DNA from: Corynebacterium gerontici
GTDB lineage: Bacteria; Actinomycetota; Actinomycetes; Mycobacteriales; Mycobacteriaceae
Direction of reading: 5' to 3'
Length of the DNA stretch: 64,000 bases
Assembly: GCF_003813985.1 (NCBI RefSeq)
Contig: NZ_CP033897.1
Location: 1,860,001 to 1,924,000 of the forward strand
Below are positions 1 to 9,086 of this stretch, piece by piece. Each line of letters starts with the position of its first letter. Positions within the stretch are counted from its first letter, which is position 1. The notes beneath the pieces are model-generated. The model searched no databases. It was not told where the DNA came from and saw only the letters and a list, made by a program, of their open reading frames with translations. A program made the position numbers and the translations under genes.

Positions 1-693
1 CGGGACAAAGAGCGCCACCATTCGCCAGGCGCTCAGCAGCGCGAGCATGACAAAGACCGCGCCGAACACTGGTCGGATTTTCAATCCTCTGTAGCGGATG
101 AGCCACAGTAGGCCAACCACCAGTGGCGGGAAGATGATGTAGAACTGCTCCTCTACTGCCAGCGACCAATAGTGGGCAAAGATCTGTACTTGGTCTTGGC
201 CAAAGTAGGTGTTGCCGTTGGCGATTTGCACCCAGTTATTGACAAAGAAGAGCGACCCCCAGAATTGTTTGTCAATGCCCACGGCCAAGTTGCCCCCAAA
301 CCAGCGGGCAATGGGCACCACTATGAGCAACACCATCGTGGCTGCGGGCAGGATTCGGCGCAGGCGGCGAATCCAGAAGTCTTTCAAACTGATGCGTAGC
401 GTTGCCGCGTACTCGCGCAAAAGCAAGGAGGTGATGAGAAAGCCGGAGAGCACGAAGAACACGTCCACGCCTAGGTAACCGCCCGGCAAGATCGGCTTGG
501 CAAAGTGGTAGATCACTACCGATAGCACCGCGATGCCACGCAGACCATCGATGCCCGGCACGCGGCGGATCTTCTTGCCAATGGGTCGGCCGCCGAGGTC
601 CTGGGGTTCCACCGTCATGGGGAGGCGGGGACGGCGGAATCGTCCGAACCGCCGGGTACCGGGGACCTGTCCGTTATGTGAAAGTGTGGCCAT
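1..693 (-). CDS. Membrane acyltransferase 3 (OafA/YrhL family), 3' end outside window
   Basis: Integral-membrane O-acyltransferase, expected to transfer acyl (often acetyl) groups to cell-envelope glycans or lipids. The 231 visible codons hold the N-terminal half of the family: IDGLRGIAVLSVVIYHF, then GYLGVDVFFVLSGFLIT, a basic RRLRRILPA segment and the hallmark HYWSLAVEEQFY. Reading runs off the left edge, so the C-terminus is unseen. I place the start at ATG 693, behind a GGAGGAG about 25 bases upstream. ATG 618 is in frame 25 codons later and would remove a basic, proline-rich leader. In corynebacteria such enzymes can modify mycolates or arabinogalactan, but nothing here identifies the substrate. 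Family assignment is firm; start and substrate are not. Confidence 0.85.
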   Translation of the reverse strand, partial: MATLSHNGQVPGTRRFGRFRRPRLPMTVEPQDLGGRPIGKKIRRVPGIDGLRGIAVLSVVIYHFAKPILPGGYLGVDVFFVLSGFLITSLLLREYAATLRISLKDFWIRRLRRILPAATMVLLIVVPIARWFGGNLAVGIDKQFWGSLFFVNNWVQIANGNTYFGQDQVQIFAHYWSLAVEEQFYIIFPPLVVGLLWLIRYRGLKIRPVFGAVFVMLALLSAWRMVALFVP

Positions 694-915
694 TGCTCGC
701 GCTCGCATTGGTAGTTTTCAGCTCCTCCACCGGTGCGCGCAGGAGAAGGATTCGGCGTTGCCAATCCCGGGGGAATCGGCCGACCACAACTGCGATACGT
801 GGTGAAAGGCAATGAAGGGAACCAGGTTATCCTAACAGGCTCCTGCCGTGGACTTGGCGCTTTTGATTGCCTGCTTGTGGCGGTGTTGCTCACGTCTAAG
901 TTGGGGGGCGGGGTC

Positions 916-925
916 GTCGAAAAGC
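916..925 (+). repeat. Dispersed motif GTCGAAAAGC, copy 1
   Basis: Exact core in the context GGTCGTCGAAAAGCGC; it lacks the usual GGC before and T after the core. Intergenic, upstream of the acyltransferase gene. Confidence 0.7.
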
Positions 926-947
926 GCAAAGCAGACGAGATAAGCGA

Positions 948-989
948 AGCGCCACCCCCAACCTGGTGTACCAGGATGAAAGTGGCGCT
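948..989 (-). terminator. Nested hairpin downstream of rpsI
   Basis: AGCGCCAC (948-955) pairs with GTGGCGCT (982-989). The loop carries a second perfect hairpin, CCTGG/CCAGG, at 962-975. It lies 20 bases past the rpsI stop. There is no clean U tract, so it may act with Rho or as a 3' stabiliser. Confidence 0.5.
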
Positions 990-1009
990 GTAAACCTTGA
1001 GGCGCAAGC

Positions 1010-1546
1010 TTAACGCTTGGAGTACTGCGGGGCACGACGTGCCTTGTGCAGACCAGCCTTCTTACGCTCGACGGCACGAGCGTCACGGGTGAGGAAGCCG
1101 GCCTTCTTCAGGGCGGCACGATCAGCCGGGTTGTACAGGTTCAGTGCACGGGCAATGGCGAGGCGGAATGCGCCAGCCTGGCCGGTAGGGCCGCCACCGG
1201 TGAGGTTTGCCACGATGTCGAACTGACCCTCGCGGTCGATCAGGGCCAAAGGCGCCTTGATCAACTGCTGGTGCAGCTTGTTGGGGAAGTACTCCTCCAG
1301 AGTGCGGCCGTTGCAGGTGAACTGGCCGGAGCCTTCAACCATGCGAACACGCACGATGGCGCGCTTACGACGACCAACGGTCTGGATGGGGCCTTCGTGC
1401 AGCGGAGCAGCTTCGGTCTGCTCGGCCTCTGCCTCGGGTGCAACGACGTCACCAATGGTGTTGGTGAACTCCTCAGAAGCAGCGGTAGCAGCGGCGATGT
1501 CGGCTGCGTCGGCTTCGAAGTTTTCGGTTACGTTCTGTTCGCTCAC
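1010..1546 (-). CDS. rpsI: 30S ribosomal protein S9
   Basis: Small-subunit ribosomal protein whose C-terminal tail reaches towards the P-site tRNA. The 178-residue product has the S9 core ([14 protein letters not shown], then [20 protein letters not shown]) and ends in the invariant QYSKR. Its first ~50 residues are an acidic, alanine-rich extension common in actinobacterial S9. The ATG overlaps the rplM stop by four bases, indicating translational coupling in an rplM-rpsI operon. This pair beside the ESX-4 locus matches the M. tuberculosis order (Rv3442c-Rv3443c). Confidence 0.97.
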   Translation of the reverse strand: MSEQNVTENFEADAADIAAATAASEEFTNTIGDVVAPEAEAEQTEAAPLHEGPIQTVGRRKRAIVRVRMVEGSGQFTCNGRTLEEYFPNKLHQQLIKAPLALIDREGQFDIVANLTGGGPTGQAGAFRLAIARALNLYNPADRAALKKAGFLTRDARAVERKKAGLHKARRAPQYSKR

Positions 1547-1986
1547 TGGGACACCTGCTTGATCTCGTAGGTTTCGGGCTTCTGGCCTGCGTAGGGATGC
1601 TCGGAACCGGCGAACACATGCAGCTTCTTCACAGCAGCACGGGAAAGACGGTTGTGCGGCATCATGCCACGCACGGATTCCTCGATAACGCGCTCGGGAT
1701 GCAGGTCGAGCGAACGACCAAGGGTCATGCTCTTCAAACCACCCGGGTAACCGGAGTGGCGGTAGCGCATCTCACGCTCGCGCTTGTTGGAGGAAACGTG
1801 AACCTTGTCAGCGTTAATGACGATCACGTGGTCGCCGCAATCAACGTTAGGTGCGAACTGGGGCTTGCCCTTACCGCGCAGCAGATCAGCTACGTGGGTT
1901 GCAAGACGACCAAGCACAACGTCAGTCGCGTCAACGACGTACCACTTGCGGGTGATGTCACCGCTCTTCGGGTGGTAAGTAGACAC
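1543..1986 (-). CDS. rplM: 50S ribosomal protein L13
   Basis: Early-assembly 50S protein. The 147-residue product has the standard L13 sequence from [20 protein letters not shown] through [34 protein letters not shown] and RGMMPHN. It is the first gene of rplM-rpsI and overlaps rpsI by four bases. The upstream ~350 bases contain its promoter and leader; GCGCC-aaaaa-GGCGC-like pairing near 2084-2101 could be a leader hairpin, but this is only a weak suggestion. Confidence 0.97.
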   Translation of the reverse strand: MSTYHPKSGDITRKWYVVDATDVVLGRLATHVADLLRGKGKPQFAPNVDCGDHVIVINADKVHVSSNKREREMRYRHSGYPGGLKSMTLGRSLDLHPERVIEESVRGMMPHNRLSRAAVKKLHVFAGSEHPYAGQKPETYEIKQVSQ

Positions 1987-2338
1987 TGAATGACTCCTTT
2001 AAGTCTGTCTAGAACTGCCAGCCAAAAGTATCGAATGGAAGATCACACACGGCGGCCGGTGGAGACCCGAGGTGACCTGCTGCGCGCCCCAAAAAGGCGC
2101 ACTCCACACAGGCGCTCTACCCTACCCCATGAGGGCTGAACAGCCAAAATTGCTTAGGGGCTTTTAGCTTTTCGACGGCTGCGTGGCAGCGTTGGTGGCG
2201 ATCATGACGGGAAAGGCGATCTGCCCGGATCCAGGTGCGCGTTGGGGGCGTCTCAGGATCCGGCTATGGGTGTCAGGTTCAGTCCAAACCCGTTTGGGCG
2301 GTTGTCTTGGGACCGAATTTGGGGGTTGATTAATAGGT
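1987..2338. other. Divergent intergenic region rplM / unknown gene
   Basis: No gene. It should carry the rplM-rpsI promoter and leader on the minus strand and the promoter of the unknown gene on the plus strand. A short pyrimidine/purine hairpin lies near 2084-2101 and a motif copy at 2167-2176. A minus-strand open frame that begins inside the unknown gene ends exactly in this motif copy and looks spurious. Confidence 0.6.
2167..2176 (-). repeat. Dispersed motif GTCGAAAAGC, copy 2
   Basis: Exact core on the minus strand; read there the context is GCCGTCGAAAAGCTAAAAG. It sits between the divergent rplM and the unknown gene. Confidence 0.8.
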
Positions 2339-3631
2339 ATGACTATCAATGAGAAGGACAACACCGATCCCGTAGGCACGGCAGCAAATAGGGTAACGAA
2401 GTTTTGGCGCACGGGTTCCGAGGATGACCAAGAGAATCGCGAAGGCTCGGTGGATAACGAAAAGGATGCACAGAACCACGAAAAGGGTTTTCTGAAAGGA
2501 GAGAACCTAGGTTTCTTCCTAGACGAGAGTGACAAGTTCAAACAAACTGAATTGACGCCGGACACCTTTATACACCCCCAAGATGTTGCATTCTTAAAGA
2601 ACGAAACTGATCCTAAGGACAAGTGCCTAGCAAGGCTTCGTTCCTGGGTGAACGGTTATGAAGGAAAGAAGATCAAAGAGTTCCAAGCCGATGATGCAAC
2701 GGGGCTTCCGCTCTACCCGGCGGTTCCGCAACCCTTCATGGGGGATCTCTCTGCCCCTCGCTTGTTAGTAGTGAGCATGAACCCTGGTTTTCATGAGTAC
2801 TCCGACTGGGTCATGGGTCGCCCCTTCTCTGATTTGCTGGGTTCGACACCTGGCAGGCTGCGGAATCAACTCGGAAAACGGTTAGGCTTTGATCCAAGCG
2901 ATAGCACTGATGAGAAGGCGCAACGTGTTCGCAAACTAGCACGAGAGCAATGGAAACAAGAACAAGAAAAGCTGCTGCGACACATCAGAGGCGAAGAAGT
3001 CTTAGTCCCTTGGTCTATGGACGGCAGGAGCCCGGACTTTGCCTTCTGCCCTCCATTAAATTGCCATGGCGATGGTGCCAGCTTTTGGGGCGGGGGAGAA
3101 CTATTTCCACAGGATCCCGAAGAGTGGACCTCGGGAGAATACAACTGGCACACCACCTACTTTGGCGCGCCCCGAGACGAAACATATCTGCGATCTCTCT
3201 TTCCAGATGAAGAGAGGGAGACATCAACCTCAGACTTGGTAGCACAAGTCGAATTGCATCCCTACGCGTCTAAAACTGGTGCGAACCTAAAAAAGTTGCT
3301 GCATTCCGAAGATTTCGAGCTCAACGTCTCAGACCAAAATGCAGATTTCGGGTGTTTCTTGCCTTCTCAACGGCCCATTTTGGAGTACGTGCGCACCTTC
3401 ATGGAAACGGCTGAGGAGAGAAACGCCATCGTTGTATTCCGAGGTTCGCTCTTCGGCGATAATGGCGTCAAGTGGCTGGACAACACTATCAAGTCGAGCG
3501 AATCTGCAAAAGAAAGATGCTTCTACCGTGATCACCAAACCTTATATCTAAAAATCAGTGATGTACTTAAGAACCGAGCCACAGATAAACCCACTAACAA
3601 GGCTGCCCTCAGGAAACTTTTGAGCCCTTAG
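2339..3631 (+). CDS. Protein of unknown function, possibly uracil-DNA-glycosylase-like fold
   Basis: A 430-residue soluble protein that I do not recognise. The first ~100 residues are highly charged (many Glu, Asp, Lys, Asn) and look disordered. A globular part starts near residue 135 with PRLLVVSMNPGF, followed by NWHTTYFG, VAQVELHPYASK and SQRPILEYVRTFME plus AIVVFRGS. The 'vvsMNPG ... veLhPY' pattern resembles uracil-DNA-glycosylase-superfamily-like hypothetical proteins, but this is a guess from motif shape. Sampled stretches are clearly richer in A+T (about 43-57% G+C) than the neighbouring genes. It stands alone, divergent from rplM and convergent with the WXG100 genes, at a place where mycobacteria have nothing. 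It is probably horizontally acquired. Confidence 0.75.
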   Translation: MTINEKDNTDPVGTAANRVTKFWRTGSEDDQENREGSVDNEKDAQNHEKGFLKGENLGFFLDESDKFKQTELTPDTFIHPQDVAFLKNETDPKDKCLARLRSWVNGYEGKKIKEFQADDATGLPLYPAVPQPFMGDLSAPRLLVVSMNPGFHEYSDWVMGRPFSDLLGSTPGRLRNQLGKRLGFDPSDSTDEKAQRVRKLAREQWKQEQEKLLRHIRGEEVLVPWSMDGRSPDFAFCPPLNCHGDGASFWGGGELFPQDPEEWTSGEYNWHTTYFGAPRDETYLRSLFPDEERETSTSDLVAQVELHPYASKTGANLKKLLHSEDFELNVSDQNADFGCFLPSQRPILEYVRTFMETAEERNAIVVFRGSLFGDNGVKWLDNTIKSSESAKERCFYRDHQTLYLKISDVLKNRATDKPTNKAALRKLLSP

Positions 3632-3658
3632 AGCAGCCAAGACTATCGAGACACGAAA

Positions 3659-3682
3659 CGCGCAACCCGCCCAGGTTGCGCG
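3659..3682 (+). terminator. Terminator of the unknown gene
   Basis: Perfect 9-bp stem CGCGCAACC / GGTTGCGCG with a 6-base loop, starting 28 bases after the stop at 3631 and followed by TTCGTT. Confidence 0.7.
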
Positions 3683-3774
3683 TTCGTTATGGAGGGTTGT
3701 GTGGCGCCAATCAACGCAGCAGGCCTCGCATTCGTTGCCATTCAACGGGGCCTGGTGGTTGATGAGCGCGGGGC

Positions 3775-3784
3775 GTCGAAAAGC
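3775..3784 (+). repeat. Dispersed motif GTCGAAAAGC, copy 3
   Basis: Exact core in GGGGCGTCGAAAAGCTTTC. On the minus strand it begins three bases after the stop codon of the downstream WXG100 gene. Confidence 0.85.
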
Positions 3785-3787
3785 TTT

Positions 3788-4075
3788 CTAGCCCCAAGAA
3801 GCTGCTGCCAAACGGTTCACCTCGCTCATGCGCTCGTTGCCCTGGCGGACAGTGTTGGCGATGGTGGAAAGGATCGTGTTGAGCTCAGCGGCTGCTCGAT
3901 CCCACTGCGCCTGGGCCTGCTGGTAGGCGGTGGCGGATTCGCCTTCCCAGGTGCTCACCATCGGTTGGATTTGTGCGCGCAGAGATTCCAGCAGCGCGTT
4001 GATACGCCCGGACGTGGATTGGATGTCCCCCGCTGCGGCTTCGATTTCACCGAACCCGTACTTGATCATGTCCAT
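3788..4075 (-). CDS. esxT: WXG100 family ESX-4 protein (EsxT position)
   Basis: Small helical-hairpin protein (95 residues) of the WXG100 family, normally exported by the type VII system as a heterodimer with its neighbour. The turn motif is visible as STWEGESATAY (W-x-G), flanked by two amphipathic helices; the chain ends at SWG without a long tail. ATG 4075 follows AAAGGGGG. It is the last gene of the minus-strand run eccC - Rv3446c-like - WXG100 - WXG100, the same order as Rv3447c to Rv3444c. The symbol rests on position; sequence alone cannot separate EsxT from EsxU. Confidence 0.85.
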   Translation of the reverse strand: MDMIKYGFGEIEAAAGDIQSTSGRINALLESLRAQIQPMVSTWEGESATAYQQAQAQWDRAAAELNTILSTIANTVRQGNERMSEVNRLAAASWG

Positions 4076-4090
4076 ATTTCCCCCTTTGGT

Positions 4091-4408
4091 TTAGAGTGCC
4101 AGGCCCTGGCCGCCAACGGCGTTGAAGGCGGCGACGTTGTCGGCTTCGGTGTGGTCGAAGGATCCTGCATTGGAGCGGATGTTGTCGGCGATGGACTGCA
4201 GCGCCTGCTGCAGGTCGCGTGCCGATGTGTTCCAGCGCTCCATCAGCCCATCGAAGCTGTGCTGAGCACTACCCGCCCAGGATCCGCGCACGGCATCAAC
4301 CACGCCACGCAGCCTGGTGAGTTCCCCCTGCACCTCATTATTGGTGTCATCTACACGTCCGGCGGTGCTCACCATGACGTCGGATTCAGTGCGAAACGCG
4401 TTCGTCAC
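4091..4408 (-). CDS. esxU: WXG100 family ESX-4 protein (EsxU position)
   Basis: Second WXG100 protein, expected to pair with the gene product 15 bases downstream. RGSWAGSAQHSF supplies the W-x-G turn, and coiled amphipathic helices lie on each side. I choose GTG 4408 (105 residues, VTNAFRTES...) because AAGGGGG stands eight bases before it. The longer open frame from 4498 adds a leader with no family resemblance. The glycine-rich C-terminus (GGQGLAL) is short. It occupies the place of M. tuberculosis Rv3445c between the Rv3446c-like gene and the terminal WXG100 gene. Confidence 0.83.
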   Translation of the reverse strand: MTNAFRTESDVMVSTAGRVDDTNNEVQGELTRLRGVVDAVRGSWAGSAQHSFDGLMERWNTSARDLQQALQSIADNIRSNAGSFDHTEADNVAAFNAVGGQGLAL

Positions 4409-4527
4409 CTCTATATCCCCCTTATTGTTGTTTCTGCTGTCGCAGTGTGCTGCGCCTTCCAAGCCCCCTGCTTGAAATCGGCGGAGTGTTGTTCCCACTC
4501 ACTATTGTTAGACGCAGTTTTGGTGCG

Positions 4528-5454
4528 TCAGGTTCCCTGGGTTCCGGAAAAAATTTCGCCCGACTTCTCCAAGCTCTGCACCGCCTGGTCACATACCGCC
4601 AATTGCTCATGTGTGGCTTTCACCTTGGTTTGGCAACCAACAAAAAAGTTGCTGTCTCCTTGTTCCCATTGCGTCCAGCGCGTTTGGGAACCATCTTCGG
4701 CTCGCTCCAAGTACACCACTTGATGCGACCCGTCTTGGCCATCATCTTGCAGCAACTCCAAGGACGGATCCTCCTGAATTGAAGCCAGCGTTCCCGCGAT
4801 GCTGTGCCCGCTCTTGCTCGAAGAAAGCAGCACCCGAAGTCGCGGATCTTTCCCCCTCGCCATCACGTCCTCACCGCGTTGCTCTAATCCGAAGTCCACC
4901 GGAAGCGCCACGCGCAGTCCGCCAAGTTCCATGGTGCGCACGCTTGGCTCCACCGGCGGCGGTGGCAGAGGTTTAAGTGGCGGGGTGGTCCTTTCTTCGC
5001 TTTTCGACCCCTCCGCTACCATCTCCGGCGTCTCTACCTGCGCCGTAGGTGAACCACTGAGCCAGCGCCAAGAGACGACCCCGGTGAGCATCGCAATGGC
5101 TGCAATGCTTGCCCACACCAGTTTCTTCGCTGGTGCCGTTTTGGGCTCCGTCCTCCGGTTTAAAGCTAGCGGTTTTCGCGCCTTGGGCATTGGATCAGGC
5201 ACCTTGGGTTCGGGTGTCATCTGTGCACCAGCGCTTTCAAGTGCAGCTGTGAGTATCTCCACGGCTTGGGATTCCCCGCTGAGCGCCACTTCACCGGCTT
5301 CCCACGTCCCCAGAAGCTCCTCCGCTTGCTGTACCACCGCCTCCGTGGCCCATCCTTCAACTATGCCCGTTCCCGGTAGGTCGTAGCGGAAGAGAGTGTC
5401 TGGCCCTTCGAATATGGTGCAGGTATCCAGCACGCTGATTTCCAGTTGGGTCAT
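4528..5454 (-). CDS. Type VII secretion-associated protein, Rv3446c family
   Basis: Membrane-anchored ESX-4 accessory protein of unknown mechanism. The 308-residue chain has a cytoplasmic N-terminal domain (1-85), a proline/lysine-rich linker, one transmembrane helix near residues 110-130 (VWASIAAIAMLTGVVSWRW), a proline-rich extracytoplasmic spacer (PPLKPLPPPP) and a C-terminal domain resembling the Rv3446c-type region (LGGLRVALPVDFGLE ... WEQGDSNFFVGCQTK). Its start overlaps the eccC stop by four bases. Position and architecture match Rv3446c in the mycobacterial ESX-4 locus. Confidence 0.85.
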   Translation of the reverse strand: MTQLEISVLDTCTIFEGPDTLFRYDLPGTGIVEGWATEAVVQQAEELLGTWEAGEVALSGESQAVEILTAALESAGAQMTPEPKVPDPMPKARKPLALNRRTEPKTAPAKKLVWASIAAIAMLTGVVSWRWLSGSPTAQVETPEMVAEGSKSEERTTPPLKPLPPPPVEPSVRTMELGGLRVALPVDFGLEQRGEDVMARGKDPRLRVLLSSSKSGHSIAGTLASIQEDPSLELLQDDGQDGSHQVVYLERAEDGSQTRWTQWEQGDSNFFVGCQTKVKATHEQLAVCDQAVQSLEKSGEIFSGTQGT

Positions 5455-8400
5455 GACTGCCCCGCCTGGGCAATCTGCACCATGCCTTGCTGCGCGCCCC
5501 GCTCAATCAGCACACCTCGCCCGGGGATTCGCGGCTCTGGCCGTACACCAAACAGCGGGCCGTCATCGCGCTCGCCAGACAGCATCACCACCACGGGGTG
5601 TTGATCCTTGAGCTCTGAAAGGAAGGGCTGGAACAGTGCCCGCATCGCGCCACCAATTTTTCGTGCGACCACCAGATGGAGTCCAATATCCCGGGCATGC
5701 GCCATTACTTCGAGCAAGGGCTGGAGTACTGCTGCGTCAATGAGATCAAGATCGTCAATGACCAGGAAGATTTCGGGTCCGTCCCACCAACTGCGCGCGC
5801 GCAGAGCTTGAGGGCTAATGTCGGGTCCCGGTAGGCGTTGTTGGAGCGTGATGAGTGCGTCGCGCAGCAATTGTTGGGATGCTTGTTTGGATCCGGCATA
5901 GCCCGCCAACATGTCTTCTGGCACGGTGCCGAGGTGGCTTCGACGGTGATCCAGCAAAACGATTCGGGCCTGTTCCGGTCCGAGTGCTGCAATCTGCTGA
6001 AGCAAACACGCCAGCAGGGTGCTCTTACCGGAAGCCTGCCCGCCAAGGCACAGCAAGTGCGGTTGGGTATCGGCATCCCACGCCACCGTCTGCAACCGAG
6101 CCCCGCCGATGCCGATCTTGAGCGGTGCTTCGCCCTGAAGTTCCGTCACCGTGATGCTTTCTGGCAACAGCTTGAGCGCTGGAACTGGCGTGGTGTTGCT
6201 GTGTTGCTGCAAGATATGGCCAATGTCTTGCTGGCTGCTACACGCGATACGCATGAGTTCCTTCTCGCCACTGAGACCAATGCCTGGCGAATCTGGCAGA
6301 CGTTCTTGTGCCTTGCGATCAATCAGCGAATCCAGCGACTCACCGAGTTTGAGTTCAAGGCGCTGAGCGATCAGATCACGCACTGCCGGGCGTAGTGCCG
6401 TCCACCGGGGAGTACTCACAATAAGGTGCACGCGCGCCGCTAGACCATCAGCAGCGATACGGTTCAGGGCCTCCAAATGCTCTTCAAACTCCGCCCTCAA
6501 CACGTGCCAACCATCCACGATCAAGAAGGTGTGGCGCTGCTCAGGTGTATCGATCAAGCCGGTGACTTCGTCCACCACTCGCGCAACTTTTTCAGCTTCG
6601 TCGCGGTGGACCACGGCTGATACATGCGGCAAGCGCACCAGTGAGGCTAGATCCCTTCCCGCCAGGTCAAGCACGTAAAAACGCGCGGCATCCGGGCTGT
6701 GGGTGTGCGCTAGTGCCAATACAGTGCTCTTCAACGCAGTGGTCTTACCAGACTGCGGTCCACCACAGATTGCGAGGTGTCCTCGCTGTCCCTCGAAGTT
6801 CAACACCAGTGGATCCTGGCGCTGCTCAAAGGGGCGATCAATCAAGCCAATACTCGCGTGCAAGGCAGCACCACTGTGCTCAAGTTCGGCCAATGGCACC
6901 GCATCCGGAAGCGGTGGCAGCCAAATGCTGCGTGCGCGCTGTCCGCGAAGTTCAGCGACCTCGATGGCGGCATCAACCGTGGCGCCCAGGAAGGTGCGGC
7001 CCTGCGGATCTTTTTGGAGCGTAAGCGCTTGTTCGTCCCACCCGAACCATGCCCGCGCCCGACGCCCCTCTTGCGACTGTGTTGAGGCGACCATGAGCGA
7101 ACCGGAAACGTAGTCGGTGTGAAAGCGCACCAGCTCACCGTCGGCAGTTTTTAACAAACCCGCGCCTGGGTTGTTCGGCAGCTCGTAGGCATCTGGCACG
7201 CCGAGTACCTGCCTCGATTCAGCGGAAGAAAAAGTTTTTAACCCAATTCGGTAGCTCAGGTGGGAATCTAGGCCTCTCAACTTGCCTTCCTCGAGACGCT
7301 GCGACGCAAGCAACAGGTGCATATGGAGCGACCTGCCCAAACGTCCCACAGCAACGAAGAGATCAGCGAAGTCCGGGTGCTGGCCAAGCAATTCAGAGAA
7401 CTCGTCAAGCACAATCACCAACGCGGGCATGGGCTCTAGGTCAGGGCGAGTTTCCCGAGCCTTGAGGTATTCACCAACATTGGCAAAATTGCCGGCTGAA
7501 CGCAGCAATTCCTGCCTGCGATGCATTTCTCCGGCAATAGCATCGTGCATACGCTCCACCAGCACCGCCTCTTCCGCGAGGTTAGTGATCACCGCTGAAG
7601 TGTGGGGCAGGCGCTCTAAACCCAAGAAGGTTGCGCCACCCTTGAAGTCCACCAACACGAAATTTAATGTGTCAGGGTCATGCTCCGCCGCCAGTGAAAC
7701 CACCAGCGTTCGCAGCAGCTCCGACTTGCCGCTGCCGGTAGCGCCCACGCACAATCCATGCGGCCCCATGCCTCCGTGTGCAGACTCTTTTAAGTCCAGC
7801 ACCAACGCTGCACCGTCGGCTCGTTTACCAATCGGCACCGCGAGCCGTCGTTTTCCGCGCGCCACCCACCGACGTTCAATCTCTTCCACAACCGGGGACA
7901 TCCCCTGCAGTGGGCGGCGTTCATCCTGTCGGATCTCCTGCTCCTGCCCAAAAGCCGCTAATTGGCGTGCAAAATGAGCAGCACCTTGGACACTCAGCAG
8001 ATCCGCCTCACCGAGGTCTTCTTCACCCACCTCGCTGAATACCGCAACGCGCTGCTCCTGGCTTCGCAGCACCACTCCCTCATCTTCTGCCATCGCCACC
8101 ATCTCGTTGTGCTCGGCTCCGGCCAGGTCGCCCTCAAAATATGCCAATATCACTGTGCGTTCATCGGCGGTGTTGCGTGCAATTTCGACTGGGCAACGGG
8201 TGGCGTCGACAAGCACAACATTGAAAGCGCCTTCAGAGGTGGTATGCGGAAGCCACTTGGTCCACTGCCACTGTTCGTCCTGGCGCAGCGAAGCCTCAAC
8301 CTCAACGTGGATCACGCCCGGACGGTGGTGAAATGCCAGTTGACACACGATGGAACGCAGCATCGCGGCGGCATCCTCGCCCACTATGGTCACCGCGCGA

Positions 8401-9086
8401 AACGCCTGCAATTGCAGCACCACGGGCATGGATGCCACTGTCCCCACCGAGCGCACCACGCGGCGAAGTGCAATCGCGCACACTGGATCCAATTCCTCTG
8501 AAGCACCTGGATCTTCCACCTTTATAGGAGTGCACAGCGGCGTGCGTCCCAGCCCGATGCGGACTGCAGAAAACAGTGGTTCATCTGATCCTCGCTGCCA
8601 CAGTTCACCATGCTCAAGCAGCGGCGTGAGGGAATCACCGGCTGGATGCAGCGAAGTTTCGTATTCGCGTTGGCGCTGCGCATTACCGATGGCCTGATCG
8701 CGCAGCAGCATCAAGTGCCGGAGGTATCCCCGGCGCGTCTCATTGACCTCATCGGCCGCTTTTGGCTGAAACATTGCGACCATGGACACCATCATGAACA
8801 GCGGAAACATCATGGTCATCGGGTTGAGTTTGCTCCCCGATAACACCATGAACGCCACCATCGCGCCCATCACTAGCACCATGATCACCGGCATGAGCAG
8901 CCTGGTCAGTGGAACAGGTTCTGGTTTTGGCGCCTTTGGCACCGGTTGGGCTTTGAGCTCACCGGTAGGGAGTTCGGGTGGCTGTGAGTGGTGGTGCTCA
9001 TCAACGTCCCAGTTGGTTTGCGTTGAGTGCTGTGCTGGCGGTGGGGCGTCGAAAAGCTTTTTTGCCAGCAGTTTTGTGTTCCCCAT
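5451..9086 (-). CDS. eccC4: ESX-4 type VII secretion ATPase EccC
   Basis: FtsK/SpoIIIE-type motor that drives export through the type VII membrane complex. The 1,211 residues form one chain (no EccCa/EccCb split): two membrane helices near residues 60-105, then three ATPase domains. All three Walker A loops are intact: GATGSGKSE (D1), GGPQSGKTT (D2) and GGQASGKST (D3), with Walker B-like LVIVLDEF, TFLIVDGW and IFLVIDD. The gene heads a minus-strand operon with the Rv3446c-like and two WXG100 genes and is divergent from eccD. A copy of the dispersed motif is embedded near its 5' end, where it encodes KLFDA. Confidence 0.96.
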   Translation of the reverse strand: MGNTKLLAKKLFDAPPPAQHSTQTNWDVDEHHHSQPPELPTGELKAQPVPKAPKPEPVPLTRLLMPVIMVLVMGAMVAFMVLSGSKLNPMTMMFPLFMMVSMVAMFQPKAADEVNETRRGYLRHLMLLRDQAIGNAQRQREYETSLHPAGDSLTPLLEHGELWQRGSDEPLFSAVRIGLGRTPLCTPIKVEDPGASEELDPVCAIALRRVVRSVGTVASMPVVLQLQAFRAVTIVGEDAAAMLRSIVCQLAFHHRPGVIHVEVEASLRQDEQWQWTKWLPHTTSEGAFNVVLVDATRCPVEIARNTADERTVILAYFEGDLAGAEHNEMVAMAEDEGVVLRSQEQRVAVFSEVGEEDLGEADLLSVQGAAHFARQLAAFGQEQEIRQDERRPLQGMSPVVEEIERRWVARGKRRLAVPIGKRADGAALVLDLKESAHGGMGPHGLCVGATGSGKSELLRTLVVSLAAEHDPDTLNFVLVDFKGGATFLGLERLPHTSAVITNLAEEAVLVERMHDAIAGEMHRRQELLRSAGNFANVGEYLKARETRPDLEPMPALVIVLDEFSELLGQHPDFADLFVAVGRLGRSLHMHLLLASQRLEEGKLRGLDSHLSYRIGLKTFSSAESRQVLGVPDAYELPNNPGAGLLKTADGELVRFHTDYVSGSLMVASTQSQEGRRARAWFGWDEQALTLQKDPQGRTFLGATVDAAIEVAELRGQRARSIWLPPLPDAVPLAELEHSGAALHASIGLIDRPFEQRQDPLVLNFEGQRGHLAICGGPQSGKTTALKSTVLALAHTHSPDAARFYVLDLAGRDLASLVRLPHVSAVVHRDEAEKVARVVDEVTGLIDTPEQRHTFLIVDGWHVLRAEFEEHLEALNRIAADGLAARVHLIVSTPRWTALRPAVRDLIAQRLELKLGESLDSLIDRKAQERLPDSPGIGLSGEKELMRIACSSQQDIGHILQQHSNTTPVPALKLLPESITVTELQGEAPLKIGIGGARLQTVAWDADTQPHLLCLGGQASGKSTLLACLLQQIAALGPEQARIVLLDHRRSHLGTVPEDMLAGYAGSKQASQQLLRDALITLQQRLPGPDISPQALRARSWWDGPEIFLVIDDLDLIDAAVLQPLLEVMAHARDIGLHLVVARKIGGAMRALFQPFLSELKDQHPVVVMLSGERDDGPLFGVRPEPRIPGRGVLIERGAQQGMVQIAQAGQS
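9048..9057 (+). repeat. Dispersed motif GTCGAAAAGC, copy 4 (inside eccC)
   Basis: Exact core in GGGGCGTCGAAAAGCTTTT. It lies in codons 10-14 of eccC on the opposite strand, so the gene reads AGCTTTTCGACGC as part of KKLFDAP. Confidence 0.8.

Larger units (their letters stand above)
694..1009. other. Intergenic region between acyltransferase gene and rpsI
   Basis: No convincing gene. It should hold the acyltransferase promoter, one copy of the dispersed GTCGAAAAGC motif (916-925) and the nested hairpin that probably ends rpsI-rplM transcription (948-989). Open frames here on both strands have no recognisable protein character. Confidence 0.6.

Noticed and set aside
2164..2622. Minus-strand open frame ending in motif copy 2
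   Set aside because: It is mostly antisense to the unknown gene, Ser/Phe-rich and without a ribosome-binding site. Its stop arises from the motif reading TCG AAA AGC TAA.
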